A stretch of 64,000 bases of DNA from Vitreoscilla filiformis (GCF_002222655.1 NZ_CP022423.1:3100001-3164000), one strand, 5' to 3'. Shown: positions 1 to 17,027, counted from the first letter of the stretch. Notes: generated from the letters alone by a model not told the origin. Made by a program: numbers and translations.

Positions 1-2529
<2,529 letters not shown>

Positions 2530-2574
2530 GGGCGGGATGTCTTCATAGTGAAAGCGTGGTTCGATGGTGGGGAG

Positions 2575-2694
2575 CCCCCTCTCCCCCGGCCCCTCTCCCA
2601 CAAGGGGAGAGGGGAGGAACGCAGCGGTTCACATCGGGTGGTTGGCACAAAAAAGCCCCCCTCCCCTCGTGGGAGAGGGGTTGGGGAGAGGGGG
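2575..2694. repeat. Inverted pair of REP-like palindromic elements
   Basis: Two copies of a roughly 39-base element lie head to head at 2575-2614 and 2656-2694. Each is internally palindromic, with a core CCCCTCTCCCAC-AAG-GGGAGAGGGG or a close variant, preceded by CCCCTCTCCCC. A third copy is at 53705-53742. The arrangement resembles bacterial interspersed mosaic elements built from REP units. Confidence 0.8.
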
Positions 2695-2699
2695 CTCGC
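2649..2699 (-). terminator. REP hairpin with T-run downstream of bioD
   Basis: Read on the minus strand, the right-hand REP unit starts with AGCCCCCTC, folds back onto GAGGGGGGCT and ends in six T residues (plus-strand A-run 2649-2654). This looks like an intrinsic terminator just after the bioD stop codon at 2701 and before the P450 gene. Terminator function is inferred from structure only. Confidence 0.55.
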
Positions 2700-2700
2700 C

Positions 2701-3471
2701 TCAGGGCAACAACGTGCGCGGCAACCCCAACACCTCCGCCAACGCCGAACGGTTGAGGTGCTGCGCCAGGTTGACCGCGCTCGGATCGGCGCAGCACGGT
2801 AGTTCACCCAGACACGGCACACCCAGACGCTCATCAAACCGCCAGCGCAAGGCCGCCAGATTGGCCGCATGATGCGGGCCTTCGGGTTGCATGGCGTTGG
2901 CGATCCACCCCGCCAGCCGCAGCCCACGTGCCAGCACGGCTTGCGCGGTGAGTTGGGCGTGATTCAGGCAACCCAGGCGCACGCCCACCACCAAAATCAC
3001 CGGCAAACCAAGCTGCACCGCCAGGTCGGCACTGTCGAAGCCACCCGGCCAAGCTGGGTCGTCGCCCGGCTCGGCCAGCGGCACGCAAAAACCACCGACA
3101 CCTTCCACCACCACCGCGTCAACGCGTGCGGCCAGGCGAGCAGCACCGGCCAGCAGCTCTGCCGGGCGCAAAGCCCGGCCTTCGAGTCGGGCGGCGATGT
3201 GGGGGGCGCACGGCGTGTCGAACACACACGGCCCGACTTCCTCCAGCGCCAGCGGGCGCAGTGTGCTGGCGGCGTGCAGCCATTGCACGTCCTCGTTGAT
3301 GCGCTGGCCTTGGGCATTCAGCACCGTGCCGGCGGCCACGGGTTTGTAGCCTGCCACACGCAGACCGCGTGAACCCAGCGCGTGCAGCAGCGCGGCACTC
3401 ACATGCGTTTTGCCGACTTCGGTGTCGGTGCCCGTGACAAAACAACCACGCCAACGAGGCAACCCACTCAT
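2701..3471 (-). CDS. bioD: ATP-dependent dethiobiotin synthetase
   Basis: Closes the ureido ring of biotin precursors: 7,8-diaminopelargonate + CO2 + ATP to dethiobiotin. The 256-residue protein begins with a P-loop, GTDTEVGKTHV, near residues 12-22. It continues with family features such as the GVGGFCVPL segment (Gly-rich substrate loop) and VGVRLGCLNH. The start at 3471 is fixed by an ATGA overlap with the bioF stop, which implies translational coupling. Last gene of bioA-bioF-bioD. bioB and bioC/bioH are not in the window. Confidence 0.95.
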   Translation of the reverse strand: MSGLPRWRGCFVTGTDTEVGKTHVSAALLHALGSRGLRVAGYKPVAAGTVLNAQGQRINEDVQWLHAASTLRPLALEEVGPCVFDTPCAPHIAARLEGRALRPAELLAGAARLAARVDAVVVEGVGGFCVPLAEPGDDPAWPGGFDSADLAVQLGLPVILVVGVRLGCLNHAQLTAQAVLARGLRLAGWIANAMQPEGPHHAANLAALRWRFDERLGVPCLGELPCCADPSAVNLAQHLNRSALAEVLGLPRTLLP

Positions 3472-4706
3472 ACCGCCCCCTCCACCCTGGCGTCGTTCAT
3501 CAATGCCCCCAACGCCGCCAGCAGTTGCGCCACTTGGGCTTCGCTGTGCGCCGCGCTCAAGGTGATGCGCAACCGCGCCGTGCCCACCGGCACCGTCGGC
3601 GGGCGAATCGCCCCGACCCACAGTCCGCGTGCCATCAAGGCTTGGCCGAGCGCAGCGGTGCGGTGGTTATCGCCAATCAACACGGGCTGAATCGCAGTTG
3701 CCGAGTCCATCAACTGCCAGCCGCAAGCCGGGTGCTGCGCCAGCCGTTGCGCCATGCCTTGACGAAATTGGGCGATGCGCGCGTGCAGCCGCTCGCGCAA
3801 AGCCACGCCCTCTGCACTGCGCACCAAGGCGATGCTGGCCACCGTGGCATGCGCCAACGCGGGCGAAGAGGCGGTGGTAAAGATGTAAGGCCGCGCCGTC
3901 TGCGTCAGCCACTCGATCACGGTGCGGTGCGCCAGCACAAACGCGCCCGAGGTGCCCATCGCCTTGCCCAGCGTGCCCATGAGGATGAGGCGTTCACTCT
4001 TTAGGCCGAAGTGCGCGAGGCTGCCTTCGCCGTGCGCGCCCAGTACACCCAGGCCGTGGGCATCGTCGAGGATCAGCCAGGCGTCGTGCGCCTCGGCCAG
4101 CGCCAGCAGCTCGGGCAGCGGCGCCAGATCGCCATCCATGCTGAACACCGCATCGGTGACGATGAGTTTGAGCGGCGCGGTGCTTTCGGCCAGCAGCGCT
4201 GTCAGCCTGTCCACCCGGTTGTGCGGGTAACGCTGCACTTGAGCGCGGGCGAGCTGGGCGCCGTCGATGAGGGAGGCGTGGTTCAGCTTGTCGGTGAACA
4301 GCACGGTGCTAGCCTCGTCGCCCAGCGCGGTCAGCAGCGCTTGGTTGGCCATGTAACCGCTGCCGAAGCTCAGGCAACGCGCTTCGGGGATGGCACCGCC
4401 CAGCCAATCCACCAGCGCCGCTTCCAACGCATCGTGCGCGGCGCCGTGGCCACTCACCAAGTGGGAGGCGCCGCTGCCGACCCCATGCACGCCGGCACCT
4501 TCGGCCAGCGCCGCCACCAGCGTCGGGTGGTTCGCCAGGCCGAGGTAGTCGTTGCTGCTGAAGTTCAGCAACGCCTGGGCCGGTTCATCCGGCACCAAGT
4601 GCACGTGTTGCAAGGGCAGCCCCGGCGTGGCGGTGCTGCGGCGCTGGCGGCGCAGGCCTTGGGCCTCGCGTTCACGCAACCGCTGGGTCAGATGGGTAAG
4701 CAGCAT
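3468..4706 (-). CDS. bioF: 8-amino-7-oxononanoate synthase
   Basis: PLP-dependent alpha-oxoamine synthase joining pimeloyl-ACP/CoA with L-alanine to give 8-amino-7-oxononanoate (KAPA). It has 412 residues. The PLP-binding signature is visible: DDAHGLGVLG around residues 214-223 (Asp214 and His217 hold the cofactor) and TLGKAMG with the Schiff-base lysine at residue 248. Its start lies 35 bases inside the end of bioA, and its stop overlaps the bioD start by four bases, so the three genes are tightly coupled. Confidence 0.95.
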   Translation of the reverse strand: MLLTHLTQRLREREAQGLRRQRRSTATPGLPLQHVHLVPDEPAQALLNFSSNDYLGLANHPTLVAALAEGAGVHGVGSGASHLVSGHGAAHDALEAALVDWLGGAIPEARCLSFGSGYMANQALLTALGDEASTVLFTDKLNHASLIDGAQLARAQVQRYPHNRVDRLTALLAESTAPLKLIVTDAVFSMDGDLAPLPELLALAEAHDAWLILDDAHGLGVLGAHGEGSLAHFGLKSERLILMGTLGKAMGTSGAFVLAHRTVIEWLTQTARPYIFTTASSPALAHATVASIALVRSAEGVALRERLHARIAQFRQGMAQRLAQHPACGWQLMDSATAIQPVLIGDNHRTAALGQALMARGLWVGAIRPPTVPVGTARLRITLSAAHSEAQVAQLLAALGALMNDARVEGAV

Positions 4707-6120
4707 CGGTGGAAGCAGAAGAAACAGCGGAAGTGGCAGACGCTACGCCCAGCACCTCGTCAATGCAGGCGCGCAGTTGCGTGGCCAGCCAGCCGGCCAG
4801 CTCGGGCGTGATGAGGTAAGGCGGCAGCAGGTAGATGGTGCGGCCAATGGGGCGAATCAACAATTCATGCCCGCGCCCGGCGAGGTGGAAACGCTCGGCG
4901 AAACGCTCGACCAGCGCTTCAGCCTTCACGTCGATGGCCCAGACCATGCCGCGCTGGCGGGCATGTTCCAACCGTGCATCGGTGGCCAGCGGCGCCAGCG
5001 CCTCGGCCAGCCAGCGCGCTTGCTCACGGTTGGCGGCCAGCACGTTCTGTTGTTCGAAGCGATCCAGCACCGCCAGCGCCGCACTGCACGCCAGCGCGTT
5101 GCCGGTGTAGGAATGCGAGTGCAGGAAACCGCGTGTCACGTCATCACTCAGGAACGCCTCGTAAATCGCATCGCGTGACAGCACGAGCGAAAGCGGCAAC
5201 AACCCACCGCTGATGCCCTTGGACAAGCACAGCAAATCCGGCCACACCGGCGCCGTGCCCGGCTCGGCGACTTGCTCGAAGGCGAAGAAGGTACCCGTGC
5301 GCCCGCAGCCCACGGCGATTTCGTCGGCGATCAGATGCACCTCGAAGCGGTCGCACAAGGCGCGCACTTCGCGCAGGTAAAGCGGGTCGTACATCGCCAT
5401 GCCGGCGGCGCCTTGAATCAGCGGCTCGACGATGACGGCGGCGATCTGCCCGGCGCGTTCGCTCAGCAGCGCTTCCAGCTCGGCAGCGGCGCGGCGCGCC
5501 ACATCGGCCGCGCTTTCCCCCGACTGGGCCAAGCGTGCATCCGGCGAAGCCACGAGATGCGAGCGCAGCAGCAGCGGGTCGTAAGCGTCGCGGAACACCG
5601 CCACGTCGGTGACGGACAGCGCGCCGATGGTCTCGCCGTGGTAACTCTGGCGCAGGCAGACGAACTCGCGCTTCTCGCCTCGGCCCCGGTTCTTCCAGTG
5701 GTGAAAACTCATCTTCAGCGCGATTTCAATCGCCGAAGCGCCGTCACTGGCAAAGAAACAGTGGCCCAGCACACCGCCCGTCAAGGCGGAGAGCCGCTCG
5801 GCCAGCTCCACCGCTGGCGCGTGCGTGCAGCCGGCGAGCATGACGTGCGGCAGGCGGTCGAGCTGGGCTTTCACCGCCGCGTTCAGCTCGGCGTCGGCGT
5901 GGCCGAACAGGTTCACCCACCAAGAGCTGGTGGCGTCGAAGTAACGCCGGCCCTCAAAGTCGTAGAGCCAAGGGCCGCTGCCGTGGGCGATGGGCACGGG
6001 CGGCACCACGTCCAGCCGCTGCATCTGCGTACACGGATGCCAAACGGCGGCGCGGCTGCGCTGCTGCCAGGCCGCGTTAGTCCCCGTGGCGCCGCCAGCG
6101 TCGGTGAAGGATGTGTTCAT
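4672..6120 (-). CDS. bioA: Adenosylmethionine-8-amino-7-oxononanoate aminotransferase
   Basis: PLP aminotransferase converting KAPA to 7,8-diaminopelargonate with S-adenosylmethionine as amino donor. It has 482 residues. Recognisable motifs are WHPCTQM near residue 28 (typical of BioA), SSWWVNLFGH, LIADEIAVGCGRTG with the cofactor aspartate near 266, and LSKGISGG with the PLP lysine near 301. The ATG at 6120 is preferred over an upstream in-frame start that would place coding sequence inside the terminator of the preceding operon. Only about 35 bases separate this start from that terminator. The 3' end overlaps bioF. Confidence 0.94.
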   Translation of the reverse strand: MNTSFTDAGGATGTNAAWQQRSRAAVWHPCTQMQRLDVVPPVPIAHGSGPWLYDFEGRRYFDATSSWWVNLFGHADAELNAAVKAQLDRLPHVMLAGCTHAPAVELAERLSALTGGVLGHCFFASDGASAIEIALKMSFHHWKNRGRGEKREFVCLRQSYHGETIGALSVTDVAVFRDAYDPLLLRSHLVASPDARLAQSGESAADVARRAAAELEALLSERAGQIAAVIVEPLIQGAAGMAMYDPLYLREVRALCDRFEVHLIADEIAVGCGRTGTFFAFEQVAEPGTAPVWPDLLCLSKGISGGLLPLSLVLSRDAIYEAFLSDDVTRGFLHSHSYTGNALACSAALAVLDRFEQQNVLAANREQARWLAEALAPLATDARLEHARQRGMVWAIDVKAEALVERFAERFHLAGRGHELLIRPIGRTIYLLPPYLITPELAGWLATQLRACIDEVLGVASATSAVSSASTDAAYPSDPAVA

Positions 6121-6155
6121 GGGCAAGCTTTTGAAGAAGCAAAAACGATCGGCCA

Positions 6156-6194
6156 AGAAAAAACCCGGTGCCGCACACAAACGGTCACCGGGTC
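6156..6194 (-). terminator. Intrinsic terminator after the propionyl-CoA operon
   Basis: On the minus strand ACCCGGTG pairs with CACCGGGT across a 15-base loop (plus-strand arms 6163-6170 and 6186-6193) and runs into a T-stretch (plus-strand A-run 6158-6163). It lies 18 bases after the stop codon of the VOC gene. Confidence 0.85.
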
Positions 6195-6211
6195 TTGCGC
6201 GGGCGCGCAGC

Positions 6212-6673
6212 TTAGCCGAGCGCGGCGATCACCTCAGCCGGGGCTTGCACCAGCTCGATCAACACGCCTTCACCGCCGATGGGGAACTGGTCATTGCCTT
6301 TGGGGTGGATGAAGCAGATGTCGAAGCCCGCAGCGCCCTTGCGGATGCCACCGGGGGCGAAGCGCACGCCGTTGGCCGTCATCCATTCCACCGCCTTGGC
6401 CAGGTCATCGACCCACAGGCCAACGTGGTTGAGCGGCGTGGCATGCACAGCGGGCTTCTTCTCGATGTCCAGCGGTTGCATCAGATCGACTTCCACTGCC
6501 ATCGGGCCGGTGCCCAGGGCGCAGATGTCTTCATCGACGTTCTCGCGCTCCGAGACAAACGTGCTCTTCACCGACAGGCCAAAGATATCGACCCAGAGGT
6601 TTTTCAAGCGTTGTTTGTCGGTGCCGCCGATGGCGATTTGCTGGATGCCGAGGATCTTGAAAGGCTTGCTCAT
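6212..6673 (-). CDS. VOC-family protein, probable methylmalonyl-CoA epimerase
   Basis: A 153-residue glyoxalase/bleomycin-resistance (VOC) fold protein with two beta-alpha-beta-beta-beta halves. Likely metal ligands are the Gln in ILGIQQIAI near residue 12, the His in LNHVGLWV near 82, and the Glu in VLIELVQ near 140, which is the methylmalonyl-CoA epimerase pattern. It is the last gene of the run mcm-GNAT-meaB-pccB-pccA, 12 bases downstream of pccA. This supports conversion of (S)- to (R)-methylmalonyl-CoA. The family is certain; the epimerase role rests on context plus ligand pattern, and another VOC function is possible. Confidence 0.78.
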   Translation of the reverse strand: MSKPFKILGIQQIAIGGTDKQRLKNLWVDIFGLSVKSTFVSERENVDEDICALGTGPMAVEVDLMQPLDIEKKPAVHATPLNHVGLWVDDLAKAVEWMTANGVRFAPGGIRKGAAGFDICFIHPKGNDQFPIGGEGVLIELVQAPAEVIAALG

Positions 6674-6685
6674 GGCGATTCGGCC

Positions 6686-8761
<2,076 letters not shown>

Positions 8762-8786
8762 GGTTGTTTGCTTTCGCGCCGCGTGA

Positions 8787-10319
<1,533 letters not shown>

Positions 10320-10352
10320 TTGGAGGAACTCCTCGTCTCGTTCGTCTTCAGG

Positions 10353-11384
10353 TCAATTGAAAAGGTCGAGCAAACGGCGCGCGGCCACCGAGGCCGCCAC
10401 CCGGCCGGCGCGCACTTCGCTGCTCAATCCGGCAAGTTGATCGCGCACAGCAGGGTGCGCACGGAAACGGGCCTTCAGCCCCGCATCAATGCGCTCCCAC
10501 ATCCAGGCTTCATCCTGGGCGCGGCGGCGCGCTGCCAGGCGGCCCGAGCGGGTTTGCACCTCGCGGTACTGGCTGACGGTGCGCCAAAAATCGTCCACCC
10601 CGGTGGACTTCAGGGCGCTGATCTGGATCACCTGCGGGTGCCACAGGTTTTCGTCATGGTGGGCATGCTCGGGATTGCCGTGGTGCCCGAAAAGCCGCAG
10701 CGCTGAGGTGATCTGCGCCCGCGCCCGGGTGGCGGCGTTCACGTCGATGTCCGCCTTGTTGATCACCACCAAGTCGGCCAACTCCATCACGCCTTTTTTG
10801 ATGGCTTGCAGATCGTCGCCGGCGTTGGGCAGTTGCAGCAGGCAGAACATGTCCGTCATGCCATGCACCGCCGTTTCGCTCTGGCCCACGCCCACGGTTT
10901 CGACGATCACCACGTCGTAGCCGGCGGCTTCGCACACCAGCATGCTTTCGCGGGTGCGCTCGGCCACGCCACCCAGCGTGCCGCTGGACGGGCTCGGGCG
11001 GATGAAGGCCGACTCATGGACGCTCAACTGCTCCATGCGCGTCTTGTCCCCCAGGATCGAGCCGCCCGACACGGTGGATGACGGGTCGATGGCCAGCACC
11101 GCCACCCGATGGCCTTGGCCAATCAGGTGCATGCCCAGGGTTTCGATGAAGGTGCTTTTGCCCACGCCCGGCACGCCCGAAATGCCCAAACGCAGCGAAC
11201 GCCCGGTGTGCGGCAACAGCGCATTCAGCAGCTCATCGGCCCGCAGACGGTGCTCCGGGCGGGTGGACTCCAACAACGTGATGGTCTTGGCGATGGCGCG
11301 GCGACGCGGCATCGGATCCTCACCCACGATCTGGGCGTAGAGGCGCTGCTCGGCCTCGGGCAAACCATCGGGCACGGTGTTCAT
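10353..11384 (-). CDS. meaB: Methylmalonyl-CoA mutase-associated GTPase MeaB
   Basis: G3E-family GTPase that gates cobalamin loading and protects methylmalonyl-CoA mutase (MeaB/ArgK/MMAA). It has 343 residues. The P-loop GVPGVGKSTF, Mg-binding IDPSS, Walker B-like VETVGVGQSE and the base-specificity motif NKAD are all visible. I use the ATG at 11384, which is 11 bases after the GNAT stop; a longer frame would run into that gene. It precedes pccB on the same strand. Confidence 0.93.
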   Translation of the reverse strand: MNTVPDGLPEAEQRLYAQIVGEDPMPRRRAIAKTITLLESTRPEHRLRADELLNALLPHTGRSLRLGISGVPGVGKSTFIETLGMHLIGQGHRVAVLAIDPSSTVSGGSILGDKTRMEQLSVHESAFIRPSPSSGTLGGVAERTRESMLVCEAAGYDVVIVETVGVGQSETAVHGMTDMFCLLQLPNAGDDLQAIKKGVMELADLVVINKADIDVNAATRARAQITSALRLFGHHGNPEHAHHDENLWHPQVIQISALKSTGVDDFWRTVSQYREVQTRSGRLAARRRAQDEAWMWERIDAGLKARFRAHPAVRDQLAGLSSEVRAGRVAASVAARRLLDLFN

Positions 11385-11395
11385 GGCAAAAACGT

Positions 11396-11872
11396 CTAGC
11401 TTCGGTCGGCGGGCCTGGCCGGGCGCAGGTAATACAAATCCCACTCGCCTTCGGCCTGCAACACGAAACCGTGGCGCAGGTAGAAACGGTTGGCATCGCT
11501 GTGCTTCAGCGCGGTGACGCTCACGGCCTTACCTTGCGCGTCGGCTTCTTGAAGCACCTGGGTCAGCACCCAGGAACCGATGCCCTCACCTTGGGCGCTG
11601 GGGTGGATGTAAAGGTGATCGAGCAACCAGTCGCCCTCACGCGGCACCACCACCACGAAGCCCACCAACTCACCATTGCGAAGAATGTGGCGGGTGTAGG
11701 CCGGCAGGTAGCCGCGAGACAAACGCTCGCGGGCACGCTGGGGGTCGAACCGGCCCGCCCGCTCCAAAATCTCACGCATCGCCGCCAGCCGCAACGACAG
11801 GAGGGCGTCGAAGTCGTCTTCCCCGGCCGGGGTGAGCATGAGCACGGGCGAGTGGGTGGGCAAAGTGGTCAT
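11396..11872 (-). CDS. GNAT-family N-acetyltransferase
   Basis: A 158-residue GNAT protein. The acetyl-CoA-binding motif A is LYIHPSAQGEGIGSWVL near residues 91-107, and the C-terminal ALKHSDANRFYLRHGF stretch is typical of motif B. Substrate unknown. It sits inside the methylmalonyl-CoA cluster, 97 bases after mcm and 11 bases before meaB, so it is probably co-expressed with them. It could acetylate a protein or a small molecule; the sequence does not decide. Confidence 0.85.
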   Translation of the reverse strand: MTTLPTHSPVLMLTPAGEDDFDALLSLRLAAMREILERAGRFDPQRARERLSRGYLPAYTRHILRNGELVGFVVVVPREGDWLLDHLYIHPSAQGEGIGSWVLTQVLQEADAQGKAVSVTALKHSDANRFYLRHGFVLQAEGEWDLYYLRPARPADRS

Positions 11873-11969
11873 GGCAGCGCAGGCAGGCAGTGGCGGAGAA
11901 CTGGGAAGTATCCACCCGCCACCGGCCTGGCTCCGGTGGTCAGTGCAACTGGGGCTCGATCGAAAGTCG

Positions 11970-14129
<2,160 letters not shown>

Positions 14130-14186
14130 GAAGACTCCTGGGCGCCAGAGGGTGGCGCACGTTTGGCATGGCGGCGCGGCCTGTAC

Positions 14187-14225
14187 TTGCCCGCCATGAT
14201 ACATGATGCATAATTATGAATTCAA
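14187..14225. promoter_or_regulatory. Divergent mcm/gntR promoters sharing a palindromic operator
   Basis: A perfect 10-bp palindrome CATAATTATG lies at 14209-14218. For the plus-strand regulator, TTGCCC (14187-14192) and CATAAT (14209-14214) form a sigma70-like pair with a 16-base spacer, and the -10 overlaps the palindrome. For mcm on minus, TTGAAT (14225-14220) and TATCAT (14201-14196) are 18 bases apart with the palindrome in the spacer. A repressor bound here could block both promoters. Inferred from sequence only. Confidence 0.55.
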
Positions 14226-14226
14226 G

Positions 14227-14907
14227 ATGAACATAGCCCTGCAACAAGGCTCCTCCACTGTGCACGCTGAAGCTGACACCTCGCTCGCACCGCGCGCGCT
14301 CTACCAGCAAGTCGCCGAACGGGTGCGCGAACAGATCTTCAACCGCGAGTTGGAGCCGGGCAGTTGGATTGACGAGCAGCGTTTGGCCGCCGAATACGGC
14401 ATCAGCCGCACGCCCTTGCGTGAAGCGCTGAAGGTGCTGGCCGTCGAGGGTCTGGTGACGATGAAGGTGCGCCGGGGCGCCTACGTCACCGAAATGTCGG
14501 CGCAGGACGTGACCCAGGTTTACCGTTTGCTCGCCCTGCTGGAAAGCGATGCTGCCGCCGAAGTCGCCGAGAAAGCCAGCGCCGCCGACTTGGCCGAGCT
14601 ACAAACCTTGCATGATCAACTCGAAGCCCAAGTCGGGCAGCGAGACCAGTTTTTTGCCACCAACGAGCGTTTTCACATGCACTTGTTGGCGTTGGGTGGT
14701 AATCGCTGGCGTGGGCAGATCGTCACTGATCTGCGCAAGATGATGAAGCTCAACCGTCATCACTCGCTGTTTCGGCAAGGGCGCTTGGCCGAGTCGCTGG
14801 CGGAGCACCGGGCACTCATGCAAGCCCTGCTCGCCCGCGATACCGAGGCCGCCGCCCGCTTGATGAAGTGCCACTTCGAAAACGGCTTGGCCGCCGCCAG
14901 CGACTGA
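14227..14907 (+). CDS. GntR-family transcriptional regulator (FadR/FCD subfamily)
   Basis: A 226-residue regulator. The N-terminal winged helix-turn-helix spans ALYQQVAERVREQIF through YGISRTPLREALKVLAVEGLV. The C-terminal helical FCD ligand domain has metal-site candidates in NERFHMHLLALGGN and SLAEHRALMQALL. In-frame ATGs also occur at 14203 and 14206, but they lie upstream of or inside the predicted promoter and operator, so 14227 is preferred; the leader would then be only a few bases. Divergent from mcm, so the likely role is control of propionyl-/methylmalonyl-CoA genes, with a CoA-ester or organic acid as ligand (inference). Confidence 0.88.
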   Translation: MNIALQQGSSTVHAEADTSLAPRALYQQVAERVREQIFNRELEPGSWIDEQRLAAEYGISRTPLREALKVLAVEGLVTMKVRRGAYVTEMSAQDVTQVYRLLALLESDAAAEVAEKASAADLAELQTLHDQLEAQVGQRDQFFATNERFHMHLLALGGNRWRGQIVTDLRKMMKLNRHHSLFRQGRLAESLAEHRALMQALLARDTEAAARLMKCHFENGLAAASD

Positions 14908-14933
14908 ACGTTCACGGCGGACGGGGTCGGGCG

Positions 14934-16994
14934 TCAGCCTGCGGCCAGATCGAGTGTCTGGAGAAACAGGTCAGCGCGGGTGGTCAGTGAACCCTCATCG
15001 GGGGCCACGGCCAGCTCGATGCGGGTCGGCCCAATGGCGCGGGCAAACAGCTTGTCCTGAGTGTTGGTGCTTGGGAAGTCCAAACGCCGAATCTGCAACT
15101 CCGGATCCCCCTGCCGCATCCCCGCACGGGCCCGCAGACTGATGCTGCTGCACAGTTTGAACACCCCTTGCGGCAACGGGCCGAGTTGGTGCCATTGCTG
15201 ATAGGGTATGTGCGGCGTGAGAGTGGGGGTGAACTCCTCGCGCCGACCCAGCCGGCCAACGAAATAGCGGAACGGTGCCTCATCGTGGCTGGTGCTGCGC
15301 ACATGGTCGATCAGTTTGACGCCTTCACCAGGGCACAAACGCAACAAGCCCAACGCCACCCCAGTCTTGGCGGTGGGGGCGTGGTGGTTGTCTTCCCGAA
15401 TCGGCAGCGGTGCATGGATGATGATTTCGGGTGAGCCATCCGGGCCAAACACTTCTTGCAACAACTGCGGCCAGTGCTCGCCTTGCGGATCGAACAGTGC
15501 TTTGACGTGGCGCGAGCGGCTGCCGTTGCCCGCCAGCAGCACATGCACCGGTTCGTTCTCGGGCAACTCGTGGCGCACGGTGGCCAGTTCGTTCAGGAAT
15601 TCGCGCACACCGTTTTGCATGCGGGTGAACAGCAGCTCGTCGAGCGCTTGGCGATCCAAACTCAGTTCGCAGGGGGTTTTGGTGCTTTGTTGGTTCAGCA
15701 GTTCGATGCGAAGTTGCGCATCGAGTTGGCCATCCTCACTTTCAAGGAAGGCTCGCAGTTTGGCCGCCAACAGCACGGTGTTGGTCTGCGCAGCTTGGGT
15801 GGGATGGACGAAGGCTTCATCCCCGGTGAAACGCTGACCGTCAAGCGGGCGGGTGAAGTGAATCCGCTGCTCACGGCACACGTCGAGGTTCTGTTGAAAG
15901 CTGGCGTAAACCAGGTGTTCAAGCAGGTTTTCACCACCTAAAAAGTTATCTCCCGATGAGTGCAGGTGTTCGAAAACTTGGTCGTAACCTTCGTCGGTTT
16001 CGTCGGTATTGGCCCAGCGCCAAAGGCCGTAGTCGAAGTCGGTGGTGCCGCCACCGAAGTCGAACACCGCGTAGGGGATGCCGTCATCGCTGGGTTCGAT
16101 CCCAAGGTGGGGCAATGCGGCAGCGGCGTAGGCAGCGGGCTCCGAGGCAATTTCTTCGACGGAGAAGCCTTGCCAGGCGCCCGGCTGTGCGATCAGCGTA
16201 GGCGGCAGGCTGCGTTGCAAGCCTCGGCGGAAGCTGGCGAGGATTTTGTCTTTGGCTTCGCGCTCGTACTTGACCGGGAAGGTCAGGTGGTACTTGAGGA
16301 ACAGCCCATGGCCTCGCCAGTTGATGGCCATGCCCAAGAACCAGGCATACAGCTCGATGGGGTCGAAGGGATCGTTGGCGGTGACCTGCATGGGTTGGCC
16401 CCGCACGGGGTTGCGCTCGGTGAGGGGCGGCAGCTCGATTTCGTGGCCTTGTCGGTCGGTCAAGCGCAGGGTTTGGTGGGCGGAGCGCAGGGCCCACTGT
16501 TTCAGGCGAGGCAGGATGCTGGCGAGTACGGCTGTGTCACCGGGGTTATCGCGGAAGCTGGCTTGTGCTTCGTGCGCGGCGTGAACCCAATCCCAGTTGA
16601 CTTCTGGGCGGTAGGCCTGTGCCGTCCAAGCGGTCGCCAAGCGCTTGAAGTCGATGATTTCCAGCACCGTCGGGTTTTCGAAATCGGTGCCTCGGGGGGC
16701 TTGGTAGAAGTCACGCACGCCGATGCGCAGGAGGCGTCGGTTGCCGTGCTCATCGTCCATTGCCACGACGGTGCTGCTGGTGCCGAAGTCGATGGCGACG
16801 CTGCGCTTGCAGACATCACGCACCGGGTCGCGAGCGACCAACCCAAGCTCTTTGAGCCGTGCCGCATCATTGCCCCACAGTTCCCACAGGCCCTTATGCG
16901 GGTCTGTGAACTGCACGGCTTCCAGACGGGGTAGGCGGCAGGGGGTGTAGTCGAGGTTTGTGAGAAAGGAAAAAGGGTCGGGATTGATATGCAT
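14934..16994 (-). CDS. Hsp70/actin-fold ATPase of accessory island
   Basis: A 686-residue protein with the ASKHA nucleotide-binding signature. Phosphate-1 motif AIDFGTSSTVVA is near residues 67-78, phosphate-2 motif VFDFGGGTTDF near 310-320, NFLGGENL near 350, and an adenosine-type motif LLAGNGSRSRHV near 486-497. It has an extra N-terminal segment of about 65 residues and a C-terminal region of about 150 residues that does not read as a DnaK substrate-binding domain plus lid. It is therefore an Hsp70-like protein, not DnaK. It has its own sigma70-like promoter at 17028-17057, which favours the ATG at 16994 over a TTG 18 bases upstream. Convergent with the GntR gene. Function unknown; it probably acts with the five genes upstream. 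Confidence 0.85.
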   Translation of the reverse strand: MHINPDPFSFLTNLDYTPCRLPRLEAVQFTDPHKGLWELWGNDAARLKELGLVARDPVRDVCKRSVAIDFGTSSTVVAMDDEHGNRRLLRIGVRDFYQAPRGTDFENPTVLEIIDFKRLATAWTAQAYRPEVNWDWVHAAHEAQASFRDNPGDTAVLASILPRLKQWALRSAHQTLRLTDRQGHEIELPPLTERNPVRGQPMQVTANDPFDPIELYAWFLGMAINWRGHGLFLKYHLTFPVKYEREAKDKILASFRRGLQRSLPPTLIAQPGAWQGFSVEEIASEPAAYAAAALPHLGIEPSDDGIPYAVFDFGGGTTDFDYGLWRWANTDETDEGYDQVFEHLHSSGDNFLGGENLLEHLVYASFQQNLDVCREQRIHFTRPLDGQRFTGDEAFVHPTQAAQTNTVLLAAKLRAFLESEDGQLDAQLRIELLNQQSTKTPCELSLDRQALDELLFTRMQNGVREFLNELATVRHELPENEPVHVLLAGNGSRSRHVKALFDPQGEHWPQLLQEVFGPDGSPEIIIHAPLPIREDNHHAPTAKTGVALGLLRLCPGEGVKLIDHVRSTSHDEAPFRYFVGRLGRREEFTPTLTPHIPYQQWHQLGPLPQGVFKLCSSISLRARAGMRQGDPELQIRRLDFPSTNTQDKLFARAIGPTRIELAVAPDEGSLTTRADLFLQTLDLAAG

Positions 16995-17027
16995 GACAGT
17001 TACGTTATTCAAAAAAACTTGTTAATG

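Noticed and set aside
14934..16994. Annotating the Hsp70-like protein as DnaK or YegD
   Set aside because: The nucleotide-binding motifs fit the superfamily, but the C-terminus lacks a recognisable substrate-binding domain and no dnaJ/grpE genes are adjacent.
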